Below, piece after piece: positions 32,483 through 40,756 of a DNA stretch of 64,000 nt (position 1 is its first letter; each line of letters opens with the position of its first letter). A program made the position numbers and the translations under genes. This DNA comes from RUG11867 sp964472425 (GTDB lineage: Bacteria > Bacillota_I > Bacilli_A > RF39 > UBA660). The notes beneath the pieces were generated by a model, which saw only the letters and a program-made list of their open reading frames with translations, made no database searches and was not told the DNA's origin. The DNA lies in the NCBI GenBank assembly GCA_964472425.1, contig CAYYLF010000001.1:1-64000 (forward strand). Direction: 5' to 3'.

Positions 32483-32516
32483 ATGTTGAAAAATTTGTTG
32501 AAAACAATCGACCTAA

Positions 32517-32546
32517 TTGACTTGACTTTTGTTGGGATGGTATAAT
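32517..32546 (+). promoter_or_regulatory. rpmH promoter
   Basis: TTGACT (32517-32522) and TATAAT (32541-32546) with an 18-base spacer; a second TTGACT overlaps at 32522. It drives rpmH and probably rnpA-yidC-khpB. Confidence 0.75.
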
Positions 32547-32583
32547 ATAATACATGTGAATTTTAGATGTGGAGGTGCAGAAA

Positions 32584-32706
32584 ATGAAGAGAACTTATCA
32601 ACCAAATAATCGTAAAAAGAGTAAGAAGCACGGTTTCTTTGCTAGAAAAGAAAGCAATATTTTAAAATCTAGAAGAAAAAAAGGCCGTAAAGTGCTTTGC
32701 AAGTAA
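32584..32706 (+). CDS. rpmH: 50S ribosomal protein L34
   Basis: A 40-residue basic protein beginning MKRTYQPNNRKKSKKHGFFA and ending KSRRKKGRKVLCK, an unmistakable L34. GGAGGTG precedes the ATG. It is about four residues shorter than the usual 44: the segment between GF.AR and the basic tail is condensed. It begins the rpmH-rnpA-yidC-khpB cluster next to oriC. Confidence 0.96.
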   Translation: MKRTYQPNNRKKSKKHGFFARKESNILKSRRKKGRKVLCK

Positions 32707-32728
32707 AACCACTAACCGAAGTGGTTTT
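32705..32728 (+). terminator. Hairpin between rpmH and rnpA (possible attenuator)
   Basis: AAAACCACT and AGTGGTTTT form a perfect 9-bp stem starting in the rpmH stop codon, followed by TTTAT. It could reduce read-through so that L34 is made in excess over RnpA. Confidence 0.65.
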
Positions 32729-32749
32729 TATACTATAAAGGAGGTGCGT

Positions 32750-33079
32750 ATGAAGCGATATGAAATGATAAAGGATAAGGAGCGATTCAACTATATTATA
32801 AGGAAGGGACATTATAATAAGGATAAGTATTACGTCGTTTATCATGTGCCGGCGTCAGAAGATAGAGGAAGTCGGTTCGGAATTGCGGTCAAGAAGAGTC
32901 TCGGATGTGCAGTCGAACGAAATAGAGTCAAGCGGCAGACTCGCAGTATAGTCGATAATAACAAAAATCTATTTAAAAAAAATCGAGATTATATTATAAT
33001 GATAAGGAACGAATGTGTCGGTGGAAAATTCTCGGATATGAGTGAGTCGCTCGTCACATTGTTGAAAGGAATAAAATAG
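32750..33079 (+). CDS. rnpA: Ribonuclease P protein component
   Basis: The 109-residue product starts at ATG 32750 after AAAGGAGGTG. The RNR motif region reads RFGIAVKKSLGCAVERNRVK, the signature of RnpA, which binds RNase P RNA for 5' processing of tRNA. Length is normal. Its TAG stop directly abuts the yidC ATG. Confidence 0.95.
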   Translation: MKRYEMIKDKERFNYIIRKGHYNKDKYYVVYHVPASEDRGSRFGIAVKKSLGCAVERNRVKRQTRSIVDNNKNLFKKNRDYIIMIRNECVGGKFSDMSESLVTLLKGIK

Positions 33080-34075
33080 ATGAAGAAAAACAAAAAGTTA
33101 GTGGTCATCCTTTTGGTGATGCTCACAGTCGTGACTGGTTGTACGAAGTATTTAGAGGGTGACGACAAGAAGAAAATCGTCAACGAGGTGACGGGGCAAG
33201 CTCTCACATCGAACATCTTGTGTTTGCCGGAAGATGAAGATTTGCTCGAAATATACGAGGAGAACTCGGGTAAGGTAGACGATTACGAATCTTTGAATCC
33301 GTGTGCCGATTACAAGCCATCGGATTTGAAGTACAATGGGTTATGGGAAACATTGTTCGTGAAGCCTTTGGCATACGTCATCATAAAACTCGGATTGTTC
33401 GTAAAGAATTACGGTTTGGCGGTCATCATTTTGGGCATACTAATAAGGTTGATATTGATGCCATTTACCCGCAAGTCGATGATGCAGTCGGAAAATATGA
33501 AGAAGGCTCAGCCGGAGTTGCAAGCTATCCAAAAGAGATACGGACAAGCGCAAGACCAAGCGACGGCCATGCAGATGAGTCAGGAGCTCATGATGGTGTA
33601 CAAGAAGTACAACATCAATCCGGCGAGCGGATGTCTGGTCGGATTCGTACAGCTTCCAATTCTGTTCGCTTTCTTGGAGGCGATAAACCGCGTGCCGGCC
33701 ATCTTCGAGGGACATTTTGCAACTTTGCAGTTGGGTACGTCTCCGTTCGTAGGTATCAAGGATGGCAATCTTCTGTACATAGTCTTAATCGTACTAATCG
33801 TTCTCACGACGTATTTCTCCTTGAAGAATTCGATGAGCAGTACGGCGACCGGCAATCCGGAGCAGGACAAGCAGATGGAGATGACCATGAAATTCATGAT
33901 AGTATTTATCTCCATCGCATCTTTGAGTTTGCCGACTGCGTTGGCTCTTTACTGGGTCGTATCGAACGGATTCGTAATCGTACAAAATGCGATTTTCAAG
34001 GGAATTTCAAAGGGAAACGTTGCAAAGGATACGAGCAAGAAGGCAAAGTACAAATCTTCTAAGAAAGGAAAGTAG
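33080..34075 (+). CDS. yidC: Membrane insertase YidC/OxaA1, lipoprotein form
   Basis: The 331-residue insertase has a lipoprotein signal (LVVILLVMLTVVTGC, lipobox Cys near residue 21) and the 60KD_IMP core with about five membrane spans: YVIIKLGLFVKNYGLAVIIL, NINPASGCLVGFVQLPILFA, and SLPTALALYWVVSNGFVIVQ. It ends with a basic tail (KDTSKKAKYKSSKKGK) typical of Gram-positive paralogues that bind ribosomes. The segment between the lipobox and the first helix is longer than in SpoIIIJ and unrecognised. Confidence 0.95.
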   Translation: MKKNKKLVVILLVMLTVVTGCTKYLEGDDKKKIVNEVTGQALTSNILCLPEDEDLLEIYEENSGKVDDYESLNPCADYKPSDLKYNGLWETLFVKPLAYVIIKLGLFVKNYGLAVIILGILIRLILMPFTRKSMMQSENMKKAQPELQAIQKRYGQAQDQATAMQMSQELMMVYKKYNINPASGCLVGFVQLPILFAFLEAINRVPAIFEGHFATLQLGTSPFVGIKDGNLLYIVLIVLIVLTTYFSLKNSMSSTATGNPEQDKQMEMTMKFMIVFISIASLSLPTALALYWVVSNGFVIVQNAIFKGISKGNVAKDTSKKAKYKSSKKGK

Positions 34076-34080
34076 TATAT

Positions 34081-34692
34081 ATGGTAGTAAATAAGTTCGT
34101 TGGAAAAGATTACGACGAGGTCGTGCGCGAGGGATTGACCAACTTAGGTTTAGAAGAGAAGGACGTCATAATCTCGTCCGAAGAGAAAAAGGCCGGTTTG
34201 TTTAAGGGTACGCAGGTCGAAGTTACCATCACACCTCTTACCGAAGTGTTGGAGTTCGTGAAGGAGTATTTGGGAGAGCTTCTTTCGACGATGGGAATGG
34301 ATGTCAGTTTCGAGACTCAGATTCGCGAGGATCAGTTGAAAATCAAAATGTATTCGGACGACAATCCTCTTCTAATCGGTCATGCCGGAAAGAATTTGGC
34401 CGCTTTGCAGACTATCGTGCGAAGCGTAGTGAAGACGAAGATAGGGAAGACGCCATATATTTCGTTGGATGTCGAGAATTATAAGGACAAGCAACTCATG
34501 TATTTGGAGAAGACCGCCAAGAGAATAGCTAAAGAAGTGAGCGAGACTCGAATTGCAGTCGAGCTCGACAACATGAATGCGTACGAGAGACTGGTCGTCC
34601 ACAATGCAGTTTCGGAGTTTCAAGATGTGTACACGGAAAGTGTAGGCGACGAACCGAATAGACACGTGGTCATCAAACCAAAAGAAGACTAA
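34081..34692 (+). CDS. khpB: RNA-binding protein KhpB (Jag/EloR)
   Basis: The 203-residue product has an N-terminal Jag domain (FVGKDYDEVVREGLTNLGL ... GLFKGTQVEV), a KH domain (DNPLLIGHAGKNLAALQTIV) and an R3H domain (MNAYERLVVHNAVSEF). KhpB pairs with KhpA to bind RNA and influence cell elongation. It follows yidC by five bases as in nearly all Firmicutes. The linker between the Jag and KH domains is shorter than in Streptococcus. Confidence 0.94.
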   Translation: MVVNKFVGKDYDEVVREGLTNLGLEEKDVIISSEEKKAGLFKGTQVEVTITPLTEVLEFVKEYLGELLSTMGMDVSFETQIREDQLKIKMYSDDNPLLIGHAGKNLAALQTIVRSVVKTKIGKTPYISLDVENYKDKQLMYLEKTAKRIAKEVSETRIAVELDNMNAYERLVVHNAVSEFQDVYTESVGDEPNRHVVIKPKED

Positions 34693-34704
34693 AGTGTCTT
34701 TTTT
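34684..34704 (+). terminator. Short terminator after khpB
   Basis: AAGAC and GTCTT with an intervening TAAAGT and a following T run. It is weak but well placed at the end of the cluster. Confidence 0.45.
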
Positions 34705-34705
34705 C

Positions 34706-34734
34706 TTTACAAATTCGTTCGTTTGGTGTATATT
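34706..34734 (+). promoter_or_regulatory. Promoter of the 34762 gene
   Basis: TTTACA (34706-34711) and TATATT (34729-34734) with a 17-base spacer, followed by GAAGGGGGA before the start. Confidence 0.6.
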
Positions 34735-34761
34735 AATAGGCATTCGAAGGGGGATTTTAGT

Positions 34762-35502
34762 ATGAAAGATTTGAAGAAGTACGAACAATACAGGGTGTAC
34801 GACGGGAGCGATTTGCTAAATATAATTTTTGGTCAATACGACATGTTAGAGAGTCAGAAGGCTTACGTGTTCTCAAAAGAAAAAGGAGATTATTATATTC
34901 AGACTTTACAGACTTTCGGTTGGGACCATATTTCTCTCGTAGTACGGACGTATTACAATGGCAAGCGGGTCGAGAGAATACCCGGGACTAGCGAACTCGA
35001 AGAGGTATGTGAGATGTTTTTCGGAGAAGACGAACCCGTCGTCGAAGTTCATCCGAGACGCGAGGATTATGTAAATATCAATCCGTATACGTTGCATCTA
35101 TGGAGACCTATAAACGAAGAGTTGCCTTTGCCACCAGTCGTCACGGAGTTTTCGGAAAGCGACATAATCGAGCTAGGTTCTTCCGGTTTATCTTTGAGAG
35201 CCCTGACTGCTAGAAGTGAAGACGGATGGGAATGTTACGAGGTTCACGTCATGAAGGATGGTAAAACGGTACGTCGTCGTCCTACTTGGGATGAGATGTG
35301 CGTCGCGAAGAAGGCGATATGTGGTGAGGAAGAATTTGCCTTACAGTATCATCTCAAGGGTGATGGATGTTCGGCTTATGGAACTAGATTGTGGCTTCCG
35401 CCTAAGAATCTCGATTTCCCATTACCAGAGCCATTTATGGTCGGAATCAGAAACGAAGAGGATAGGAAAAGACTCGAGTTTTGTTCGAGATTTGATTTAT
35501 AA
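34762..35502 (+). CDS. Protein with tandem DUF7694-like domains, unknown function
   Basis: The 246-residue product starts at ATG 34762 after GAAGGGGGA. It contains two copies of the same module. Residues about 45-115 hold WDHISLVVRTYYNGKRVERI, EEVCEMFFGEDEPVVEVHP, and YTLHLWRPINEELPLPP. Residues about 150-225 hold WECYEVHVMKDGKTVRRRP, TWDEMCVAKKAICGEEEFAL, QYHLKG and TRLWLPPKNLDFPLPEP. The pattern (basic strand, W/S-E-M-C helix, H-P, L-W-x-P) resembles DUF7694, a small domain I know mainly from phage and accessory genes. It stands alone with its own promoter between the yidC cluster and mnmE. Function is not known. Confidence 0.6.
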   Translation: MKDLKKYEQYRVYDGSDLLNIIFGQYDMLESQKAYVFSKEKGDYYIQTLQTFGWDHISLVVRTYYNGKRVERIPGTSELEEVCEMFFGEDEPVVEVHPRREDYVNINPYTLHLWRPINEELPLPPVVTEFSESDIIELGSSGLSLRALTARSEDGWECYEVHVMKDGKTVRRRPTWDEMCVAKKAICGEEEFALQYHLKGDGCSAYGTRLWLPPKNLDFPLPEPFMVGIRNEEDRKRLEFCSRFDL

Positions 35503-35514
35503 TCTAGCAAAGGA

Positions 35515-35540
35515 GGGCTAAACGGTTAGGCCCTTTAATT
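35515..35540 (+). terminator. Hairpin after the 34762 gene
   Basis: GGGCTAA and TTAGGCCC pair with one bulged base and lead into TTTAATT. The tail is short, so termination may be partial. Confidence 0.5.
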
Positions 35541-35562
35541 ATCGCGATTTTTTTGATATAAT
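35534..35562 (+). promoter_or_regulatory. mnmE-mnmG-rsmG promoter
   Basis: TTTAAT (35534-35539) and TATAAT (35557-35562) with a 17-base spacer; GAGGAGGTG precedes the mnmE ATG. Confidence 0.6.
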
Positions 35563-35589
35563 GGGAGAGCGAAAAGAGGAGGTGCTTTT

Positions 35590-36936
35590 ATGGATGAGAC
35601 CATTTGTGCGATAAGTACAGCTTTGGGAGTCGGCGGGATTTCGATTATCAGAGTGAGCGGGAACGAGGCCGTGAGCATCGTAAACGGCGTATTCGATGGG
35701 ACCGATTTGACGGCCGTCGATAGTCATACGATACATTATGGTCATATCGTCTTAGAAGGACAAGTCATCGATGAAGTTTTGGTGTCGGTCATGAAGGCAC
35801 CGAGGACTTATACGACCGAAGATGTGGTCGAGGTGAATTGTCACGGTGGGATTGCGACGACGAACAAGGTCTTGGAGATTCTATTGCGGTCCGGGTGTCG
35901 ATTGGCCGAACCTGGAGAGTTTACCAAAAGAGCTTTTTTGAACGGTCGAATCGACTTGGTCGAGGCCGAAGCAGTAGGAGAGGTCATTCGTGCAGAGAAC
36001 GAGAATGCTCGTGAGTTGTCGGTAAACCAACTTACCGGGAAATTGTCCAATATAATAAGGAGAATGAAAGAGAAGATAGTTTCTTTAGAGGCAAACATCG
36101 AAGTCAATATCGATTATCCAGAGTACGAGGACATCGAGGATATGACTTCAGAAAAAGTACTGTGTGCTCTCGAAGAATTAGAGGCCGAGGTCACGAGAAT
36201 GCTTGCGGAGAGTAAGACTGGGAAAATCATCAAGGATGGCATAGATGTCGCCATTGTCGGTCGGCCGAACGTCGGAAAGAGCAGCATTTTGAATGCTCTA
36301 CTCGAAGAAGAGAAGGCTATCGTCACAGATATAGAGGGTACGACCCGAGATTCGGTCGAAGGACAAATGATGCTCGGAGGAATAAAAGTCAATTTTATCG
36401 ATACGGCAGGAATACGCAAGACGGACGATGTGGTGGAGAAAATCGGAGTCGATAAAGCAACTTCTTGGCTCGAGAAGGCCGATGTAGTCGTCTTGGTTTT
36501 GAACAATGCCGATGTTGCGAGTGCTCAGGAGAAGGAGTTGCTCGCGAGTCTCGAAGGTCGACCACACGTCGTATTCGTAAATAAAAACGATTTGGATGGC
36601 AAGTTAGATGTTTCATTGGAAAAAGCCGTGTACGGGAATACGGTCGAGCCTGACGGCTTGGATGGCCTCAAAAAGGCCCTTCTTAGCTTGACGCATGCGG
36701 ACGAAATTCCAAAAAAGGATTTTACTTATATTTCGAATGCGAGACAGGAGGCCACCATGAGAAAAGTCGGGGAAGCTATTAGTAAAGCCATCGAAGGGTC
36801 GAAAAACGGATTGCCAGTCGACGTAGTGGCGATAGATTTGGAAGAAGCGAGAATTCATTTGGGCGAGTTGCTCGGAGAGGTTTACGACGAGGAGCTCATC
36901 GACGAGTTGTTTTCTCGGTTCTGTTTGGGGAAGTGA
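35590..36936 (+). CDS. mnmE: tRNA modification GTPase MnmE
   Basis: The 448-residue GTPase acts with MnmG to install carboxymethylaminomethyl at U34. The N-terminal tetrahydrofolate-binding domain includes CAISTALGVGGISIIRVSG; the G domain shows GRPNVGKSSILNALL, DTAGIRKT and NKNDLDG; the C-terminus ends FCLGK, the conserved C-x-G-K with catalytic Cys. Length and motif order are typical. mnmG follows five bases downstream. Confidence 0.98.
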   Translation: MDETICAISTALGVGGISIIRVSGNEAVSIVNGVFDGTDLTAVDSHTIHYGHIVLEGQVIDEVLVSVMKAPRTYTTEDVVEVNCHGGIATTNKVLEILLRSGCRLAEPGEFTKRAFLNGRIDLVEAEAVGEVIRAENENARELSVNQLTGKLSNIIRRMKEKIVSLEANIEVNIDYPEYEDIEDMTSEKVLCALEELEAEVTRMLAESKTGKIIKDGIDVAIVGRPNVGKSSILNALLEEEKAIVTDIEGTTRDSVEGQMMLGGIKVNFIDTAGIRKTDDVVEKIGVDKATSWLEKADVVVLVLNNADVASAQEKELLASLEGRPHVVFVNKNDLDGKLDVSLEKAVYGNTVEPDGLDGLKKALLSLTHADEIPKKDFTYISNARQEATMRKVGEAISKAIEGSKNGLPVDVVAIDLEEARIHLGELLGEVYDEELIDELFSRFCLGK

Positions 36937-36941
36937 TTTAG

Positions 36942-38807
36942 ATGAAGTACGAGGTAATCGTAGTAGGAGGCGGACATGCCGGCATAGAGGCCGCGTATGC
37001 GACAGCAAGGATAGGGCACGAGACTTTGCTCATCACGGGCAACATAAAGAATATAGGCGACATGCCTTGTAATCCTTCGATAGGAGGTACTTCGAAGGGC
37101 GTCATAGTTCGCGAGGTAGATGCCTTAGGTGGAATCATGGGCAAGGTCGCGGACAAGTCTTTGTTGCAGATGAAGATGTTGAATGGCAGCAAGGGACCAG
37201 CAGTTCGTTGTTTGAGAGCTCAAGCCGATAAGGAGTTATATCCCGAGAATATGCAGGATATTCTTTTGCATACTCCACATTTGACCGTGAGGGAAGGAAT
37301 AGTCGAGGGTCTTTTGACCGATGGGGCTCGAGTTACGGGCGTAACGCTCGAAGACGGGACGAGCATTTTTAGTAATGCAGTCATACTTACGACGGGAACT
37401 TATCTCAAGAGCGAGATTTTGCGAGGAAGCGAGAAAACTCCGGAGGGCCCTCACGGCGAGAAACGTTCGAATCATTTATCCGACAATTTGAAGAGTTTAG
37501 GGTTCGAGATTATCAGACTGAAAACGGGAACTCCTCCTAGGTTGGATGCGAATACGATAGATTATTCTAAGATGAAGGAGGAACTCGGAGACGAGGAGCA
37601 TTGGTCTTTTTCATTCGATGGAGAGAGCGATTACGATGTAACTAAGCAGGAGAAATGTTATCTCATATACACGAATGCGAGAACTCACGAGATAATTCGC
37701 GAGAATATTGCGAAGTCGGCCATGTACGGAGGGTACGTGACGGGTGTAGGACCTCGATATTGTCCCAGTATAGAAGACAAAATAGTGAAGTTCGCGGACA
37801 AGGAGAAGCACATTTTGTTCTTGGAGCCTCAAAGTATGGTAAAGGGAAGTCATTATTACGATGCGCTATATTTGCAAGGTTTTTCGACTTCAATGCCAAA
37901 AGATGTGCAGGAAGAGATGGTGCACAGCTTGGCGGGACTCGAGAACGTCAAGATTTTGGAATATGCTTATGCGATAGAGTACGATGCCCTGAATCCTTTG
38001 CAGATTAAGCCGTCGCTAGAATCGAAGATTTTGGAAGGCCTCTTTACAGCGGGGCAAATCAACGGAACGAGCGGATACGAGGAGGCAGCTGGGCAAGGCA
38101 TAATAGCGGGAATAAACGCTTCGGCAAAGTTGAAAGGTCGCGAGCCTTTGATTTTGAAGAGGAACGAAGCGTACATAGGTGTACTCATCGACGATTTGGT
38201 GACGAAAGGAACTATCGAACCTTACAGGATGCTCACTTCGCGTGCCGAGTTCAGACTCATCTTGAGGCACGATAATGCGGATGTGAGATTGCGAGGATAC
38301 GGGTACGAGTATGGGACGATAGACGAGAGTCAAAAGGCAAGATTGGACGCGAAAGTTTCTTCTATCGACGAGGCGAAAGACTATGTAAGAAGGACGAAAG
38401 TCAAACGGGAAGATTTGGAAGGAAAGGTCGCGAATGCTCGAACGATGAGCGTGTACGAATTATTGAAAAGACCGGAAGTAGATAGAGATATCATTTTGGA
38501 GCTGGTGCCAGAGATGGCGAAGTACGACAAGGATGTCTTGGACGAGGTCATAATAGATGTGAAGTACGAAGGGTACATCGCAAAAACTTATAAGGATGCC
38601 GAAAAACTAGTCAAGTTGGAGAGCAAACAGATACCAGTAGATATCGATTATGCGAAAGTGTCCAACTTGGCTAGTGAAGCTAGGCAAAAACTCGAGGCCG
38701 TGAGACCGGCGACTATCGCGCAGGCTAGCCGAATAAGCGGAGTAAATCCGGCGGATATAGCCGTGTTATCGGTGTATTTGAGAAAGGAATATGGTAAGAA
38801 TGAGTGA
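36942..38807 (+). CDS. mnmG: tRNA uridine-34 modification FAD enzyme MnmG (GidA)
   Basis: The 621-residue partner of MnmE binds FAD through VVGGGHAGIEAAYATARIG and carries the family segments CNPSIGGTSKG, GLFTAGQINGTSGYEEAAGQ and LTSRAEFRLILRHDNAD. The C-terminal MnmE-interaction helices (DYAKVSNLASEARQKLEAVR) are complete. It overlaps the start of rsmG by 17 bases, so the two are translationally linked. Confidence 0.98.
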   Translation: MKYEVIVVGGGHAGIEAAYATARIGHETLLITGNIKNIGDMPCNPSIGGTSKGVIVREVDALGGIMGKVADKSLLQMKMLNGSKGPAVRCLRAQADKELYPENMQDILLHTPHLTVREGIVEGLLTDGARVTGVTLEDGTSIFSNAVILTTGTYLKSEILRGSEKTPEGPHGEKRSNHLSDNLKSLGFEIIRLKTGTPPRLDANTIDYSKMKEELGDEEHWSFSFDGESDYDVTKQEKCYLIYTNARTHEIIRENIAKSAMYGGYVTGVGPRYCPSIEDKIVKFADKEKHILFLEPQSMVKGSHYYDALYLQGFSTSMPKDVQEEMVHSLAGLENVKILEYAYAIEYDALNPLQIKPSLESKILEGLFTAGQINGTSGYEEAAGQGIIAGINASAKLKGREPLILKRNEAYIGVLIDDLVTKGTIEPYRMLTSRAEFRLILRHDNADVRLRGYGYEYGTIDESQKARLDAKVSSIDEAKDYVRRTKVKREDLEGKVANARTMSVYELLKRPEVDRDIILELVPEMAKYDKDVLDEVIIDVKYEGYIAKTYKDAEKLVKLESKQIPVDIDYAKVSNLASEARQKLEAVRPATIAQASRISGVNPADIAVLSVYLRKEYGKNE

Positions 38808-39507
38808 AAAGGAATTTGTAAGTGCTCTTGCCGAATTGGGTATAGAGATTACGAAGGAACAAAAGAAGTTGTTCAAGAAGTATGCGGAATTTTTGTTAGA
38901 GTACAATACGCATACGAATTTGACGGCCATTCGAACTATCGAAGATGTGTATTTGACCCATTTTTACGATTCTTTGCTCGTGACGAAGTATTACGATGTG
39001 AAGGGACGCGTCTTAGATATAGGAACGGGCGCCGGGTTTCCGGGAGTGCCTTTGAAAATTTGTTTTCCGGATATCGATTTGGTCGTTTTAGATTCGAACG
39101 GGAAGAAGACGAAGTTCTTGGAAGAGCTGAAGGGAGTTCTAGATATCAAATATACTGTCATAAACGAGAGAGCCGAAAAATATAATTCGATAGAGAGAGA
39201 GTCGTTCGATTTGGTCGTCTCGCGGGCCGTGACTTCGATGCCCGTCTTGGCCGAGTTGTGTATTCCGTTTGTGAAAGTAGAAGGCATGTTCGTGCCTTAC
39301 AAGGGTCTTTTGGACGCGTCTTTGGAGAATGGAATCTATGCGATAAAAACTTTGGGAGGAGATGTGACTCGTGTGGTCGAGACAATTCTTCCCGTCAAGA
39401 ATGCGACGAGGTCGTTCGTATTTATCTGTAAAAAGTGTAAAACACCCGACGGTTTTCCACGGGCATTTGATAAAATATCTAAAAAACCGTTGCAAAAAAA
39501 GGAATAA
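38791..39507 (+). CDS. rsmG: 16S rRNA G527 N7-methyltransferase RsmG (GidB)
   Basis: About 238 residues. The SAM motif is VLDIGTGAGFPGVPLKI, with LDSNGKKTKFLEEL and SRAVTSMPVLAEL as later family motifs. It methylates G527 in the 530 loop of 16S rRNA. The start may be ATG 38791 or ATG 38800 (MSEKEFVSALAEL); AAAGGAAT is closer to the first. It lies between mnmG and the Noc gene, the arrangement known in Bacillus. Confidence 0.96.
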   Translation: MVRMSEKEFVSALAELGIEITKEQKKLFKKYAEFLLEYNTHTNLTAIRTIEDVYLTHFYDSLLVTKYYDVKGRVLDIGTGAGFPGVPLKICFPDIDLVVLDSNGKKTKFLEELKGVLDIKYTVINERAEKYNSIERESFDLVVSRAVTSMPVLAELCIPFVKVEGMFVPYKGLLDASLENGIYAIKTLGGDVTRVVETILPVKNATRSFVFICKKCKTPDGFPRAFDKISKKPLQKKE

Positions 39508-39559
39508 TAAAGTAAACTAGTTATAAGTAGAAGAATAAAAAGTAAAGGGGCAGACGCGT

Positions 39560-40711
39560 GTGAATAATGAACAAGTTCAAGAGATATTTGTCGAAGATAT
39601 CATACCTAATAGATTTCAACCTAGGCTCACTTTCGATGAGAAGGCATTACAGGAACTGTCCGACTCGATAAAAGTCCACGGGGTCATTCAGCCCTTGGTG
39701 TTGAGGAAAGTCGGGAACAAGTACGAGATAATTGCCGGGGAGCGTAGGTACAAAGCATCATGTATGGCGGGATTAAAGAAGGTACCCGCGATTGTGCGCG
39801 AGCTAACGGACAACGAGAGTGCGGAAATCGCTTTAATCGAGAATATTCAAAGGAAAAATTTATCCAGTATAGAAGAGGCTCAGAGTTACAAGAATCTCTT
39901 GGAAAGAGGTTATTTGACTCAGGATGAGTTGGCGAAGAAGTTGGGAGTGTCTCAACCTACTATTGCGAATAAATTGCGGCTTTTGAATCTTTGTGACGAG
40001 GTGCAGAATGCCCTTTTGAACGAACAGATTAGTGAGCGGCATGCGCGGAGTTTACTCCAAATTACTAATCCGGATGAACAGAAGAAGATGCTCAATCGCA
40101 TAGTGAAGGAGCGTCTGACGGTCAAACAGTTGGATAACGAAATCAAGAAGTTGTCGCAAGCAGATAGCGAAGCGGCTGGACAGGCTTCGGGAGATAATTC
40201 TGGAGGAGGAATGGTTATGGAACCAAATGGACAGAATGTAGAAACGGGTATGAATGGCGTTCAGGAGCCACCAAAGCCTACGAAGAATATCTTCGGTTTT
40301 GCGATGGAGCCTCCTACGGATTTGGAGACTAGTGCACCGAATTTGACGGTAGGTGAGGAAGAGTTCGTTCCACCAATCAGTTTCAATCCGTTTGGGGGCG
40401 ATACACAGAACAGTGTCCAACCCAACGAGACGGTTCTTCCACCGGTCAGTGAGCCGGAAACTATCGAAACGTTCGATATGTTTGGAGATGTCATGAAGCC
40501 AGAGGAGCCAGCACCTAGTGCACCGTTCAGTTTCGATGCAGGAGTCAATCCTCAAGGTGCGCCGGTGGCAAGTGCTCCGCGCAGTGTCGGGGACGAGATA
40601 AACAGCATCAGAGAAGCCGTCCGCGGAGCCGAGGCCGATGGTTTCCGAGTAGAATTAGAAGAGTACGATTTCGAAGATATGTATCAAATCGTGATAAAAC
40701 TCAAGAAGTAA
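39560..40711 (+). CDS. noc: Noc/ParB-family DNA-binding CTPase, long linker
   Basis: The GTG start at 39560 follows AAAGGGG. Residues 1-200 form the ParB/Noc core: PNRFQPR (16-22), the CTP-binding GERRYKAS (60-67) and ENIQRKNLSSIEEA (94-107), and a helix-turn-helix (TQDELAKKLGVSQPTIANKL). Residues 201-340 are a Pro/Gly/Asn-rich linker with repeated FG-type motifs (NIFGFAMEPP, SFNPFGG, DMFGDVMKPEEP), much longer than usual. Residues 344-383 match the C-terminal dimerisation domain. Of four published specificity positions it has Q132, K138, N143 and R160, three of which agree with Noc. It lies in the noc position after rsmG. It lacks the N-terminal amphipathic helix that anchors Bacillus Noc to membrane, and no parA follows. 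It may therefore be Noc, ParB or dual-function. Confidence 0.85.
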   Translation: MNNEQVQEIFVEDIIPNRFQPRLTFDEKALQELSDSIKVHGVIQPLVLRKVGNKYEIIAGERRYKASCMAGLKKVPAIVRELTDNESAEIALIENIQRKNLSSIEEAQSYKNLLERGYLTQDELAKKLGVSQPTIANKLRLLNLCDEVQNALLNEQISERHARSLLQITNPDEQKKMLNRIVKERLTVKQLDNEIKKLSQADSEAAGQASGDNSGGGMVMEPNGQNVETGMNGVQEPPKPTKNIFGFAMEPPTDLETSAPNLTVGEEEFVPPISFNPFGGDTQNSVQPNETVLPPVSEPETIETFDMFGDVMKPEEPAPSAPFSFDAGVNPQGAPVASAPRSVGDEINSIREAVRGAEADGFRVELEEYDFEDMYQIVIKLKK

Positions 40712-40756
40712 GTATTCCGATATTTACTTTTTTTGTTGTTTGAGTTAAGGTATGAT

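Noticed and set aside
34980..34986. CCCGGG in the 34762 gene as an NBS
   Set aside because: Flanks do not extend the palindrome; only the central six bases match.
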